From: Adenophora triphylla var. japonica
Lineage: Eukaryota; Streptophyta; Magnoliopsida; Asterales; Campanulaceae
Length of the DNA: 64,000 nt
Reading direction: 5' to 3'
NCBI GenBank assembly: GCA_022495995.1
Contig: JAFEMH010000925.1
Coordinates: forward strand, 186,001-250,000
The position numbers and the translations under genes are program-made. Every line of letters begins with the position of its first letter. The first letter of the stretch is position 1. The notes beneath the pieces are model-generated. The model saw only the letters and a list, made by a program, of their open reading frames with translations, had not been told where the DNA came from and made no database searches. This document shows, piece by piece, positions 31,501 through 42,270 of the stretch.

Positions 31501-33038
31501 TGTAAGTACCCAAATTCGGTTCGTAAAAATACGCTAATTTGCACTTTCCAGATTAACGAAATTTTTCGGAACTGTTCGGATCATTCAAAATCAAAGAGTA
31601 TTAAAAATACGTTAGAACACGTGAAAAATATTACTTTTCAAAAAACACACAATTTTCGGGACTGTTTCGACATTTATTCGGACAGTTAATTTAAAAAATG
31701 TCAAAAATCCGAGCAAGGGACAAAACAATGATAACTCGTCACAAAAGTCTCCCCCAGGGTCAAATCAGGGTCAAATCACGTCAGAGTGTGAAATGACCAA
31801 AATACCATCAAACAGAAAGTTAGGCCGGCCGACCTGTTTTGCTTGCTTAACCAGCAAGTCGTCCAATGGTCAAATCAATAAATCAAAATGCTCAAAATGT
31901 TCTCAACATGAAAGAGAGGTCGGCCGGACTGTTTTACTAATTTACAGCCTATAAATACAGCCTCAGTCATTCAGTAAATGGTCCAAAAAATTTCAACCTC
32001 CAGCCTTCTTACCTCGTTTTCAGCTAAGAAATCTCCTCCGAAAGTCCCGAAAACATCCTCAATTTGCGTGAAAACCATATTTTTCCCAAACGAAACATAA
32101 TCCAAACACTTCGTATCCATTTTACGATCCCTCGGAAGATAGAGTCAAAAAAACCAAACATTGGTAAACTCTCCTTCTCAATCTAAACTTTCATCTTTTT
32201 TCACTTCTTTTCGCTTACTCTGTTCCGATCGTACTCTTCAAAATGTAGACATTACGTTTGTCTCCGAGTCAAGAATGACCTTCTCTTTATTACTCTTCTT
32301 TTTCGAAAAGATTAATTTACAGTTAAAATGGGAGATCTTTACTCGTTATTTGTCATTTTATATATCTTATAATGTCATTTATCGTCCGAATCGTTTGATT
32401 CGTTGATTGTCATTTTACCGTCCGAATCGTTTGATTCGTCGATATCGTCATTTAAATAACGCACTTTACCTTCCGAATCGTTTGTTTCGTTGATCGTTCT
32501 TTACTGTCCGAATTGTTTGATTCGTTGATACCGTCATTTCAATACTGTCATTTACCGTCCAAACCGTTCGATTTGTTGATCGCATTTACTTTAACATCCG
32601 AGTCAAGAAATTGACTTGTCAATCGTCATTTCATTACTGTCGATTACTTTAAATGTATTTTCTTTACTGCCATTTTATCAAAAAAAAAGGGTAACGTTAT
32701 AATACCCGATTCATATAAAAAATATCTCTCATTTCAAAACCCACAATTCAAACTCATTTTCAAGTAATACACAAACACACACACGCACAGTTTTCGAGAA
32801 AGGTAGAAAGACTCGTCAATACGAGGCGTTTCGAGTGAGCGCAATTAATCTCTTCCTGAGGCATAACGTGACCTCCGAACCTAACAATCTCTGTTCAAAA
32901 GTCTTTTTCAAAGTTTTGCTCATAATAAAATGGCGTGGCGACTCTCTTTTTTCCGTGAAATTCAAACCAGCTCGCGCTCTCGCGATCTCGAGCGAATCCG
33001 ACGCGTCCGGGCGCCGTTTCTGATCGGGGGTAATTTCA
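31501..33038 (+). repeat. 5' LTR of the Tat-type element
   Basis: 1,538 bp beginning TG and ending CA. It contains several CCGAATCGTTTGATTCGTTGA-like subrepeats (about 32,380-32,590) and a CA-rich stretch near 32,770. The last 230 bp match 36,971-37,205. Confidence 0.8.
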
Positions 33039-33058
33039 GTTGGCGACTCCGCTGGGGA
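33039..33058 (+). other. Primer-binding site
   Basis: GTTGGCGACTCCGCTGGGGA directly follows the 5' LTR. TGGCGACTCCGCTGGGGA is a typical primer-binding site of plant Tat elements. It sets the + orientation. Confidence 0.7.
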
Positions 33059-34126
33059 TATTTTTAACATGTTTTCTTAAAACTGTCCTTGTTTTAAAAA
33101 TATTTTGTGGGTCAAACTTTCGTTTACCCTTCCTCGTTTTTGTGCGCGTGTGTTTCTTCATATGTCGTATTATTTGCTTTTCTTTTCAATTTTTTTTAAA
33201 TAGCTTCAGTTTTCAAAACATTGGACTGTTTAAATTTTTTTTGCTTTTTTCACTCTTTTGAAATCATAACATGTTCGTGCATATATGTTCGTAAATTGAT
33301 TTTCGTGCAATATTTTGAACTGCTCATAAATTCTTTAAAACACATTTTGAAAATCTCTGTTTAACCCGAGGTATCGTTTAGCTGCAACTTGAAGGCCTTC
33401 ATTATGCCTCTCTCGTGCTCACGGGGTCATCCCAAACAGCCTATCCTCGCCCGTGTAACCATGCACTCTTTGTGTCACACTTCGTCCAAGACCTTGGTTG
33501 GTTTTTGGCTTAGTTCGTGTCATAAAGCCTAAGTGTATATTCTTACACCAATCTTCCTCACAAGTCAAAAATTAAAAGTTGAGATCAAAGGTCGTTTCTC
33601 GACCCCGGAGTCTTAGCTTTTGGCTTTAACTTTGACGCAAAACCGTGTTAAAAATAGACCCGAAGGTTCAATGTGACGCAGTTTCATCAAACCTTTAACG
33701 TATGAACCAAACCGGTCACAACTTAGCCTCTGCCAAGAGCTAAGGCCCCTCGCGAAAGTGAGTGAAAGAGATGTCATGCTGAAATTTTGGCACGATTTCT
33801 GCCTTAACTCGAGGATGTTGACTTTGACCGTGACCTGCATGGCATATGCGTCGAAAGTTTACATGACCAGCTAGCCCTAAGTTCACTTTTCCTTTTGTCG
33901 GTGGAATCCGCTTGCCCTATAACCTCGCTCGGGATTGTCCGTCCTGAAAAGACGATTTACAGGTGAAAAACGAGGGGTCTATAGACGTAGTGTCGGGATC
34001 CACTGATTAAGGACCTAGAGTAGTTGCGAAAAAGAAGAGCAATCTTTTTCGTCCAGTTAGGATTATGAGAAAATGTGTTTTAAGTAAACTTAAGCAGTAA
34101 GTGCATGTTGCACGAGCCTAAAAGCC

Positions 34127-35133
34127 TTGATCCAAATACCTCTTCCGAAACCTAAGCCCTACCTTTTGTTCCCTGCAGCGAACAAAGAGTGGTTCAGAAT
34201 CCCGGATCGTCGTCTCTTCAGCATTACAGTTATGAAATCGTCAGATAGTTCCTCAGTTCCTACAGTTAGATTCTCCGAAATGTCTGATTCGCCAAGAAAT
34301 CATGACGGGAACGGAACCCCGCCACCGGTAAACGACATGACATTGGAAGAAGCCATCCGGGCTTGCGAGGTCCACAAGAAACAGAAAAAAGATCAGCAGA
34401 ACTTCGTAATACATATCCTGAATAAGCGAGGTATAACAACTATTCCCCGGTCAGATGGTACCTTTGATTTAATCGAGGACGACGATCTTCCCTGATCAGC
34501 TCCCCAAGTCTTCAACCAAGTTCCTCCTCCTTCGAACTACGAAAATCCTTCAACCCAAGGAAATGGCCTACCAAGGCTTCATGTAGCCACTTCACAAGGC
34601 GCCCCTGTCATACACGGCCAAGCCAGTTCTGCCCCTATCACTCAATACAACCAGCGCGGTGCTGGCCCCTCCCAATCAGATCAAAATATCCTTCGGTATC
34701 CTCTCGGGTTCATTCCGTTACCCATATACGAGCCCCAGAATTACGGGATAAAAATACTTCAATACCATTAAGGAACTGGGTGACTTTCACCAGACCAATG
34801 GGAAGCAAGAAAGAGATGAGAGAAAAATTAGGGCTACTCCCCTATCTCCCTGAGTCTAGTTTTGAACCCTCTGAGTCTCTTGTTGTTAAATTCAAGTCCT
34901 TTGAGTCGTCTGATGGCCTCACGCCAGAAGACTATGATTATGTAGCCAACGTTGTATTCCCCTTTGCCTTGAATGAAAAGTTCGACCTTTCGGATTATCT
35001 CCTCATTGCCACTTTAACAACTGATAAATTAACTAACAAATTAAAAGAAGTTAATAATGATTCACTTGATAAAGAAGCAGACACACTAAACGAACAATAC
35101 ATTAAAGAAATTTTCAAGCGTGTAGTTGACTGA
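34127..35133 (+). pseudogene. gag-region relics of the Tat-type element
   Basis: Two open stretches remain. 34,127-34,495 has an N-terminal gag-like helix (TLEEAIRACEVHKKQKKDQQ) and an acidic end. 34,780-35,133 has no clear match and ends in an acidic, Lys-rich segment. Between them (34,496-34,779) is Pro/Gln-rich coding-like sequence with stops. The capsid core and zinc knuckle of a full gag are not seen, so an internal deletion is likely. Between the primer-binding site and 34,127 no coding capacity is seen. Confidence 0.5.
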
Positions 35134-35249
35134 GAGGAAAATCGTGCCCAAGCTGCTGAAGAGGTTTTTACCAAAGTGAATCTAGGGTCAGCGCAAGAGC
35201 CTAAAGAGACACAAGTTGGCAGTTTCTTCACCGGTACAGAGAAAGAAGC

Positions 35250-36960
35250 CTGATAAATCTCCTCAAAGAATATGTTGACGTGTTCGCCTGGTCCTACCAA
35301 GACATGCCAGGACTCGACCCCTCCATCGTGGAACACCGAATCCCCCTAGATCCCGAGGCAAAGCCCGTCAAACAGAAACTACGCAAGATCAAGCCGAATT
35401 GGTCCCTGCAAGTAAAGGAAGAAATCGAGAAGATGCTCCGCGTCGATTTCATCAGAGTGACCGAGTACCCGAATTGGCTCTCCAACATCGTGACAGTCAC
35501 CAAGGTCAATGGAAAGGTCAGATGCTGTGTAGACTTCCAAGACCTTAACAAAGCCAGCTCGAAGGACGATTTCCCGTTGCCAAACATCGACATGCTGGTC
35601 GACACCACGGCTAATTTCAAAGTAAAATCCTTTGTAGATGGTTTTGCCGGATACAACCAGATCAAGATGTCCGAAGAAGATCAGGTCAAGGCTACCTTCA
35701 CCACTCCGTGGGGAACATACTGTTATACGGTAATGCCATTTGGCTTAAAGAATGCCGGGGCTACCTATCAAAGGGCTGAAACCGCACTCTTTTATGACAT
35801 GATTCACAAAGAGATTGAAGTGTACGTAGACGACATGATCATACACTCCAAAGGATCTGACATGCAACACATGATAGACTTGAGAAAGTTCTTCAATCGA
35901 CTCAGAAAGCACTCCATGAGCTTGAACCCCGCAAAGTGCACCTTCAGCGTAAAACAAGGCAAATTACTAGGGTACATGGTCACGGAAAGAGGCATCGAAG
36001 CCGACCCCCAGAAAATCAAGGCCATCATCGAGATGAAGCCACCGTGAACACTGACAGAAGTGAAAAGTTTCATGGAAAGACTTCAATACATCAACCGCTT
36101 TGTGAACCAGCTGACATCTCTCTGCGAGCCAATCTTCAAGCTAATGAAGAAAAATGCTGATATCGAATGGAACGCTGAATGCCAAGAAGCTTTCGAGAAA
36201 ATCAAGACGTACTTGGTAACCCCCCGATCCTATTCCCACCGCATGAAGATAAGCCACTCCTCCTATACCTAACTATGACTGATACGTCAATTGGGGCTAT
36301 GCTGGCGCAAGAGAAGAAGGATTCAAAAGTTGAGAATGCAATCTACTTCGTGAGCCGAAAGCTTCAAGGAAGCGAACTCAACCATTCAGCCTTAGAAAAA
36401 ACATGTACCGGTTTGGTATGGGTAGTCGAAAAGCTAAAACACTACATGCAATCCCATTGAGTACTCCTGGTCTCCAAGATGGATCCAGTCAAATATCTCT
36501 TCGATAAGCCATCATTATCAATGAGATTAGCCTTCCTGGCTGAGTTCGACATCAAATATATGACCAGGAAATCAATGAAGGGTCGAGTAATGGCAGATCA
36601 GCTAGCAGACTTCCCAAGCAACGAACTCAAGGGTCCCGATCCACAACTCCCTGACGACGGAATCTTTTCGCTTGACAGTGAAAACCGCTGGCAACTATTC
36701 TTCGATGGGGCAGCCAACAAGAAAGAGAATGGTATTGGAATGCTCCTGGTCGATCCAAAAGACGAGCACACTCAAATATCTATAAAGTTGAATTTCGAAG
36801 TAACCAACAACGCACCAGAATATGAAGCATGCGTAGCCGGTTTAGAAGCCGCACTTGAACGCAACATCAAAGAATTGGAAGTATACGGAGACTCGGCACT
36901 GATCATCAATCAGGTCTCCAACAGATGGGAGACGATAGACCATGGTCTCTAGAAGTACCA
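35250..36960 (+). pseudogene. RT / RNase H / second RNase H of the Tat-type element
   Basis: The main open stretch (35,280-36,047) starts with VDVFAWSYQDMPGLDPSIVEH-type sequence and holds the RT core: CVDFQDLNKAS, FVDGFAGYNQIKM, FGLKNAGATYQ, and the catalytic YVDDM at about 35,823-35,837. A stop (TGA, 36,045-36,047) and a frameshift near 36,225 follow. The RT-linked RNase H is at about 36,260-36,460 (YFVSRKLQGSELNHSALEK). The archaeal-type RNase H is at about 36,690-36,960 (LFFDGAANKKENGIG; APEYEACVAGLEAAL; VYGDSALIINQV), keeping Asp, Glu and Asp. The frame ends at the 3' LTR; no integrase follows. RT and RNase H copy the genomic RNA in virus-like particles of autonomous relatives. Confidence 0.8.
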
Positions 36961-36970
36961 CGCATACATG

Positions 36971-37205
36971 GAAAGACTCGTCAATATGAGACATTTCGGG
37001 TGAGTACAATTAATCTCTTCCAGAGGCGTAACGTGACCTCCAAACCTAACAATCTCTGTCCAAAAGCCTTTTTCAAAGTTTTGGCTCATAATAAAAATGG
37101 CGTGACAACTCTCTTTTTTTCGTGAAATTCAAACCAGCTAGCGCTCCCGCGATCTCGAGCGAATCCGACGCGTCCGGGTGCCATTTCAGATTGGGGGTAA
37201 TTTCA
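36971..37205 (+). repeat. Truncated 3' LTR (last about 235 bp)
   Basis: GAAAGACTCGTCAAT (36,971) to GGGGTAATTTCA (37,205) matches the last part of the 5' LTR with scattered substitutions. The first about 1.3 kb of the LTR, the polypurine tract and the integrase are gone. The deletion joins RNase H directly to LTR. Confidence 0.8.
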
Positions 37206-37605
37206 GTGGGGGTGGGGTGGGGGGAAGTGGGTGGTGATGGTGAGTGGGGTGGGGGTCGTGGTGGTGAGTGGGGTGGGGGCCGGGGGGGTGATGAGTGGGA
37301 GGGAGAATTGTAAAATCTAATTTTAATATAAATAATTTTTTATGAGTGGATGGGGTACGGGGTGATTGATGTGGGATGGGTGGGGTGGGTAACGTGGGGG
37401 GTGCATGAAAAGTTAGGTGTGTGAAGGTGTTACCATTTTTCGGAAAATATTTTACTTAGGAAAAATCTGTAAGTCATTTTACTTAGAAAATGGGGGAATA
37501 CATTTTTCGAAAAATATTTTCTCCATTTTTCGGCTATTACCAAACATCGAAAAATGGGGAAAACATTTTCCGGAAAACATTTTCCCCCAAACAAACGGAG
37601 GCTAA

Positions 37606-38605
37606 GGCTCCGTTTGTTTCGTGTAAAATGACTTCTTAAAAATGATTTCCAGTATAATGTTTTTCGAAAAATGAAAATGTTTTCTGAAAAATGATATAAA
37701 CATTTTCGGCTATTTGATAAGGAAAATGATTTCTGAAAAATATTTTCATGTGTTTAATAAATTAAAGGAAAATATTTTTAAAATACAATTTAAAATAAGT
37801 TGAAATAGATAGGGAGGGTAGGGTGATGGAGGTGGGGTGGTAGGGTAGAAGGTTAGGATTAGTAGGGGTGAGGTGGGTGGGTGGGTTAGGGTAGGGGTAG
37901 GATAGGGTGGTGGGGAAAATATAAAAGGTAAAATAATGGTAGGCTAGGGTGGTGATATGATAGGGTGTGAGGATAGGGTAGGGTGGGTAGCTGTGAGTGT
38001 GGGGGGGGGTAGGGTGGATAGCCGAGAATATGAGAGTGGGAGAGTTGTTAAAAATAAATTAATTTAATTATGAGTAAAAAAAGTTTGATCGTGATAGGGG
38101 GTGGGTGGGTGGGATGGTGGGGGTGGTGATGGTTGTTAAAAAATAATTTTAATGTGAATTAAAAAATTGTCTGGGAGTGGGGGAGTTGTTAAAATATAAT
38201 TTTAAAATGAATAAAAAAAAAAATACATTTTTTGACCTTGAGGTGGTGGTGGTGGTGGAAGTGGAAAATTGTTAAAAATAAGCTTAAAATAATTAATTTT
38301 TTTTACCCGACAGGGGGGGGGGAGGGAGTTGTAAAAAATAATTTTAATATAAATATTTTTTTATGGGGGGATGGGGTAGGGGTGGTTGATGTGGGGTGGG
38401 TAACGTGGGGGTGTATGGAAAGTTATGTGTCTGTGTGTGTGTGTGAGAGAGTGTTACCACTTACCGAAAAATGTTTTAATTAGGAAAAATCCATAAGTCA
38501 TTTTACTTAAAAAAGTGGGAAAAACTTTTTTTGAAAACATTTTTTCCAAATCGAAAAATGAGAAAAACGTTTTACGAAAAATATTTCCTCCAAACAAACG
38601 TAGCC
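37606..38605. mobile_element. Tourist-like element B, abutting element A
   Basis: Left end GGCTCCGTTTGTTTCG (37,606) and right end (inverse of GGCTACGTTTGTTTG, ending 38,605) are flanked by TAA (37,603-37,605, shared with element A, and 38,606-38,608). The interior of 1.0 kb is G-rich (many GGGTGGG and GGGGTAGGG runs) with GAAAATATTTTCC-like motifs. No coding region is seen. Confidence 0.65.
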
Positions 38606-38683
38606 TAACGTTGAAAAAAGAAGGACTAACATTTCAGGAGAAATTAACAAAAAACTGTAATCATGCATAATGTGGCGGACATA

Positions 38684-38900
38684 CTTTTCTCTCTGTCCCA
38701 AATTGAATGACTGTTTTTGCTAAAAATAAATGACCTTTTGAAAATTCTACACAAAAAACAGTTCCTAAATGATTTTTTTTATAGTTTATTATATTTTCGC
38801 AAAAATTAAATTTTGTTATGGTTTTTTTTTCTATTAAAATTCAACATTTTCAAAATAAACCATAAATTTAAAATGGTTATTCATTTTATAATGGAGGGAG
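38684..38900. mobile_element. Possible decayed Stowaway-like MITE
   Basis: TA then CTTTTCTCTCTGTCCC at the left, and ATGGAGGGAG then TA at the right (38,901-38,902), with an inverted internal pair (AATTGAATGACTG and GGTTATTCATTTTA). Identity between the ends is imperfect. Confidence 0.45.
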
Positions 38901-39102
38901 TACTGTAATTAAAATTTGAAATATCTACCTCAAAATTATTATTATTAGGTTACTCTAATATTAATTATATCTAATAATGATTTTGTAACAAAGTTGGAAA
39001 TAATTTGAAGGAACATAAACGCTTTAAGAATATTGTAGCGAAATTTTGATAAATGAATGCAAAAACAACCACAAAATGAACCAAAACAGAGTAACTTACT
39101 AA

Positions 39103-39322
39103 GACTCCGTTTGTTTCGACGTAAAACGTTTTTCGAAAAATATTTTTCGTAAAATAACTCGTTTTCCGTTGTTTGGTTGTTTTTCGGAAAATATTTTCCG
39201 CATTTTTCGGTGTTTGGTTGTTTTCCGAAAAATATTTTCCGTAAAATAACTCGTTTTTCGATGTTTGGTTGTTTTCCGAAATATAGAGAAAATGTTTTCC
39301 GAAAAACATTTTACGCCCTTCC
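39103..39322. mobile_element. Possible small Tourist-like element C
   Basis: It begins GACTCCGTTTGTTTCGACG after TAA (39,100-39,102) and ends CATTTTACGCCCTTCC before TAA (39,323-39,325). The interior repeats a GTTTGGTTGTTTTCCGAAAA motif about every 50 bp, similar to the outer parts of elements A and B. The right end is weakly conserved. Confidence 0.4.
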
Positions 39323-39326
39323 TAAA

Positions 39327-39660
39327 ACAAATTTTTTTCTCATTTAATTCAATTTTAAAATTTTATTTATCATTATGACTTACTGTTCAAACTTTTGCCC
39401 AAAGTGTCCCACTTTTTGAAACTCGCTACACCGTGTAGCGATTTTGACTTTGACAGGTCAAACTCGCTACACCTTGTAGCGAGTTCCATGTAATTAGGGT
39501 TGCCAGTTTGTAATTAATTAGGGCAATTAATTTTGACAAACTCGCTACACCGTGTAGCGAGTTTGACCTGTCACAGTCAAACTTGCTACATCGTGTAGCG
39601 AGGGTGTAGCGAGTTTGACCTGTCACAGTCAAACTCGCTACACTGTGTAGCGAGTTAACT
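39327..39660. repeat. MULE-end-related sequence with palindrome cluster
   Basis: 39,327-39,440 resembles the left end of the 29.2 kb MULE (TTTTTTTCTCATTTAAT, then GACTTACTGTTCAAAC, then GTCCCACTTTTT). After it come six CTCGCTACACCGTGTAGCGAG-type palindromes, at about 39,422, 39,464, 39,540, 39,583, 39,605 (half) and 39,636. They are separated by TTTGACCTGTCACAGTCAAA, itself an inverted repeat. No matching right end was found. Confidence 0.6.
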
Positions 39661-39745
39661 ATATTTTTTTGCCTACATAAGGTTTTGGTTTTCCAGATTC
39701 ATTATCCTCCGATCCCTCATTCCTTCATTCTCATATCCTCCCCGC

Positions 39746-40108
39746 TAGGGATGGCCAAACCGGATCGGAACCGGATCGAAATCGGAAAATTGGACCGAAA
39801 AAGCCCGAAACCGCCATGAATCGTCACGAAAATCGGAACCGAGGTAACCAGAATCGGTTTGGAGCCGGGCCGGTTAAGGGTCACCCAAATGGTGAACCGG
39901 ACCGGAAAAAACCCGGAACCGGACGAAAATTAATTTTTTCAATAAAACCGGACCGAAATCGGACAAAAAAAAGCCCGAAACCGGACGAACCGGGGAGAAA
40001 ATCGGAACCGGATTAACCGGAACCGTGAGCAATTCGGGCCGGTTAAGGGTCATACTCATACATTTTCCGAACCGGAACTGGGCCCGAAACCGGTTTTGGT
40101 CATCCCTA
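39746..40108. mobile_element. hAT-type MITE rich in CCGGAACC, in the leader of the OB-fold gene
   Basis: Ends TAGGGATGGCCAAACCGG (39,746) and CCGGTTTTGGTCATCCCTA (ending 40,108) are inverted. 8-mers CTCCCCGC (39,738-39,745) and CTCCTCGC (40,109-40,116) form a near-perfect 8-bp duplication. The 363-bp interior consists of degenerate CCGGAACCGGA repeats and has no coding value. It lies about 50 bp before the ATG of the next gene. Confidence 0.75.
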
Positions 40109-40158
40109 CTCCTCGCAACCCTCAATCTTCTCAATCCAAATTCTATTAAACACAAAAA

Positions 40159-41370
40159 ATGGATCCAAAAGAGCAGCGTTTTTTTTTCCGCCGTCCCAAT
40201 TCCTCTGTTGAATCCTCCACCCCTCAATCTTCTCAATCCTCCTCTTCATCGCGTGTTATTCCTAATCTCGCCGGTGTCGTAGAGTCCGCCATGTGCCAGA
40301 AAAATCTCGACCGTCAGAGCTTATTTTCGCAAGAAACCCCAATCGCAACCCAAGAGTATATACGGAGAGCGATTGAAGATCCGGTGAAGGATGAAGCTTT
40401 CCTAGACGGTCTTTGGCTCTCTGCAATGAAATTTCTCACTGAAGCCGGTACATATTATCTGTTGAGCTCTATCAAGAAGAAATGTCATAATATTGACAGG
40501 GTGGATCAGGTATAATATCAAGATTAATTATAGTTAAATGTGTGTAAAGATAATTGATTTTTTACATTTATGTATGTTCTATTAGGTTGTTGCCGTTATC
40601 AAGTCCTGCACATCAAATGGTCTTGGTGATCTCTGGGTGACTTTAAAGGTTAGGATATAAGCTTAGTATGCTTTCTGTCATGGGTGAAATGTGTTTTGAG
40701 TTACTAACTGGGATAAAATTATTAGGATTCTACGGATACCATAGATGCTTTCATTCATCAAAAAGTGACTGAGAGCGAATTTGGAAAAGATATATCTGTT
40801 GGTTCTGTTCTGATACTTCAGAAAGTATGATATACTCCCTCCGTCCCGCTAATATTAGCACAAACACTGTTTGCGCGGGAATTAAGGAATATGATATTTT
40901 AATAAAATGTTGTGAGTGTAAAAGAATGAGTGGAGAGAGAATGAGTGGAGGGTGTAATAAATTATAATGGTGTTGTGAGTATTAAAATAATGTAGGAGAG
41001 AGAATGAGTGGGGTTGGGTGAATATTTTATTAATATAAAGTTTCCTTTTTGGGAGTGTGCGGATATTAACGGGACGCCCAAAAAGGAAAGTGTGCTAATA
41101 TTAGCGGGACGGAGGGAGTATTAATTAGTGAAAGTCAGTACACTTTGGAATTATCATTAATACTTCCATCTAATTTTTTTGTTTTAAATATTTAGGTTGT
41201 TGTTTGGGCCCCCAACCTATCACGATCAACACGTTATCTTAACATCATACTCCCTAATGTCTTCAAGGTACTTATTTTCTTATTTTTGCTGAATTGTTGC
41301 AATCATATAGTAAATAATGTTAAACTCATTTATTTTGCAGGTATTTCCTAAGAATAATGAAGTTAAGTAA
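40159..41370 (+). CDS. HROB/MCM8IP-type OB-fold protein (DUF4539), five exons
   Basis: Exons 40,159-40,509, 40,586-40,648, 40,726-40,824, 41,196-41,267 and 41,341-41,370 join with GT-AG introns, all in phase 0, to 204 aa. The N-terminal 60 residues are basic and Ser-rich. IPNLAGVVESA (about residues 34-44) resembles the PGPAG-type motif of the family. The C-terminal half is the OB-fold: VVAVIKSCTSNGLGDLWVTLKD, then IDAFIHQKV, then ISVGSVLILQKVVVWAP, then LNIILPNVFKVFP. In animals HROB recruits the MCM8-MCM9 helicase to chromatin for recombination repair; the same role here is inference. At 204 aa it is short for the family. A Stowaway MITE fills intron 3 and a hAT MITE sits in the leader. Confidence 0.8.
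40835..41118. mobile_element. Stowaway MITE in intron 3 of the OB-fold gene
   Basis: Perfectly inverted ends of at least 25 bp (CTCCCTCCGTCCCGCTAATA inward) with TA at 40,833-40,834 and 41,119-41,120. The 284-bp element has no coding capacity. It starts 10 bp after the splice donor, and exon 4 begins 77 bp after it. Its end identity suggests a recent insertion. Confidence 0.9.
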
Positions 41371-42270
41371 ATGCTAAGCTCATTTGGATTACTCGAATTT
41401 CCTAAATGTTTGAATTAATTAATGTAAGATTTCCTATGTGATCGGGATGTGGTCACTAACTTGATTATATTTATTTTGATGTCACATTAGTTTTTAAAAT
41501 TATTTGGTACAATTTGTGTTTGGTTTCGTTGCAATTTTTCCAGTCATAATTTTTTTAACGGTTCAAGTCTCAAAATCCCGTTTGAAATTTGCAATGAATT
41601 GTGTAAGGAGCAAATATAAGAGAGAGAGAGAGAAGGTGGGAGGGAGTCGTTACCCTTGTAGATCCACAATCTCTACACCAAGTTAGGTGTAGGGATCTTC
41701 AAATCAGCTGCAGATGGTGGATTTGAGCTCAGGACCTGGGAGGATTGGATCCTCAATGCATGTGAAGTGTATGAGAGGGAGAGAATGGTATGTGAATGAG
41801 AGATGAGAGAATTGAGGGGAATTGGTTTAGGTTTGTATGGAAGGAGGAGAGAGACGAGGTTCTGGGCGTATTTTGACAGAGTGATAGTAGGGAGGTTGGA
41901 AGGGATCCAGAAATGAGAGGGGGAGGGTCCAATTTATAGGCTGCTGATGAGGGGTGAGTTGTGTCGCACGGCGTAACGCTTCCGTTTTTCGTGGCTCGTT
42001 GTGTTGCACGACTAGACGAGCCACTTAACCATTTCTGGGCCCACAACTGATTCTGGAACATTCCGAGTTAATTTCCAACATATCTAAAATGATTAATTCC
42101 CTGTAGGTCCTTCTGCATAAAAGAAATACTTAAAAGTACTTCCTTTGCAAGAAAAAAAGCTTCCGAAAGTCTCGGAATGGACTGGAAATTTACCAAAATG
42201 CCCCCTAGTGTAATTTTATTGAGTAGAAGGAACTTTTATTGGGTCGCGAATTGGATTGGCGTATTTACAC
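41371..42270 (-). other. Possible LTR or promoter fragment on the - strand
   Basis: On the - strand a TGTTGGAAATTAACTCGG start (42,080 downward) is followed by an inverted repeat GTGGCTCGT/ACGAGCCAC (about 41,991-42,025), a CCTATAAATT box (41,940-41,931) and a long pyrimidine-rich leader. This resembles a retrotransposon LTR with its core promoter. The other LTR end and a target duplication were not found. A GA-microsatellite lies at about 41,620-41,635. No protein is recognised. Confidence 0.3.

Larger units (their letters stand above)
31501..37205 (+). mobile_element. Ty3/gypsy (Tat-type) retrotransposon with truncated 3' LTR
   Basis: The 5' LTR starts TGTAAGTACC at 31,501 and ends GGGGTAATTTCA at 33,038. 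The partial 3' LTR ends with the same GGGGTAATTTCA at 37,205. A perfect 5-bp duplication GTGGG lies at 31,496-31,500 and 37,206-37,210. The interior has gag and RT/RNase H relics but no integrase, and runs directly into the 3' LTR at about 36,971. The dual RNase H arrangement places it in the Tat/Ogre group. Confidence 0.85.
31181..37602. mobile_element. Tourist-like (PIF/Harbinger) element A, split by a gypsy element
   Basis: Left end AGCTCCTTTTGTTTCG (31,181) and right end (inverse of GCCTCCGTTTGTTTG, ending 37,602) are inverted, with TAA on both sides (31,178-31,180 and 37,603-37,605). The 3-bp TAA duplication and GGCTCCGTTTGTTT-like ends fit Tourist MITEs. The interior is rich in GGGGTGGG runs and AAAATATTTTCC motifs. 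About 5.7 kb of it is the later gypsy insertion (31,501-37,205), leaving about 0.7 kb of element proper. Confidence 0.6.

Noticed and set aside
35294..36160. Overlapping frames opposite or beside the Tat-type RT
   Set aside because: They lie over conserved RT motifs of the true frame and have no motif of their own.
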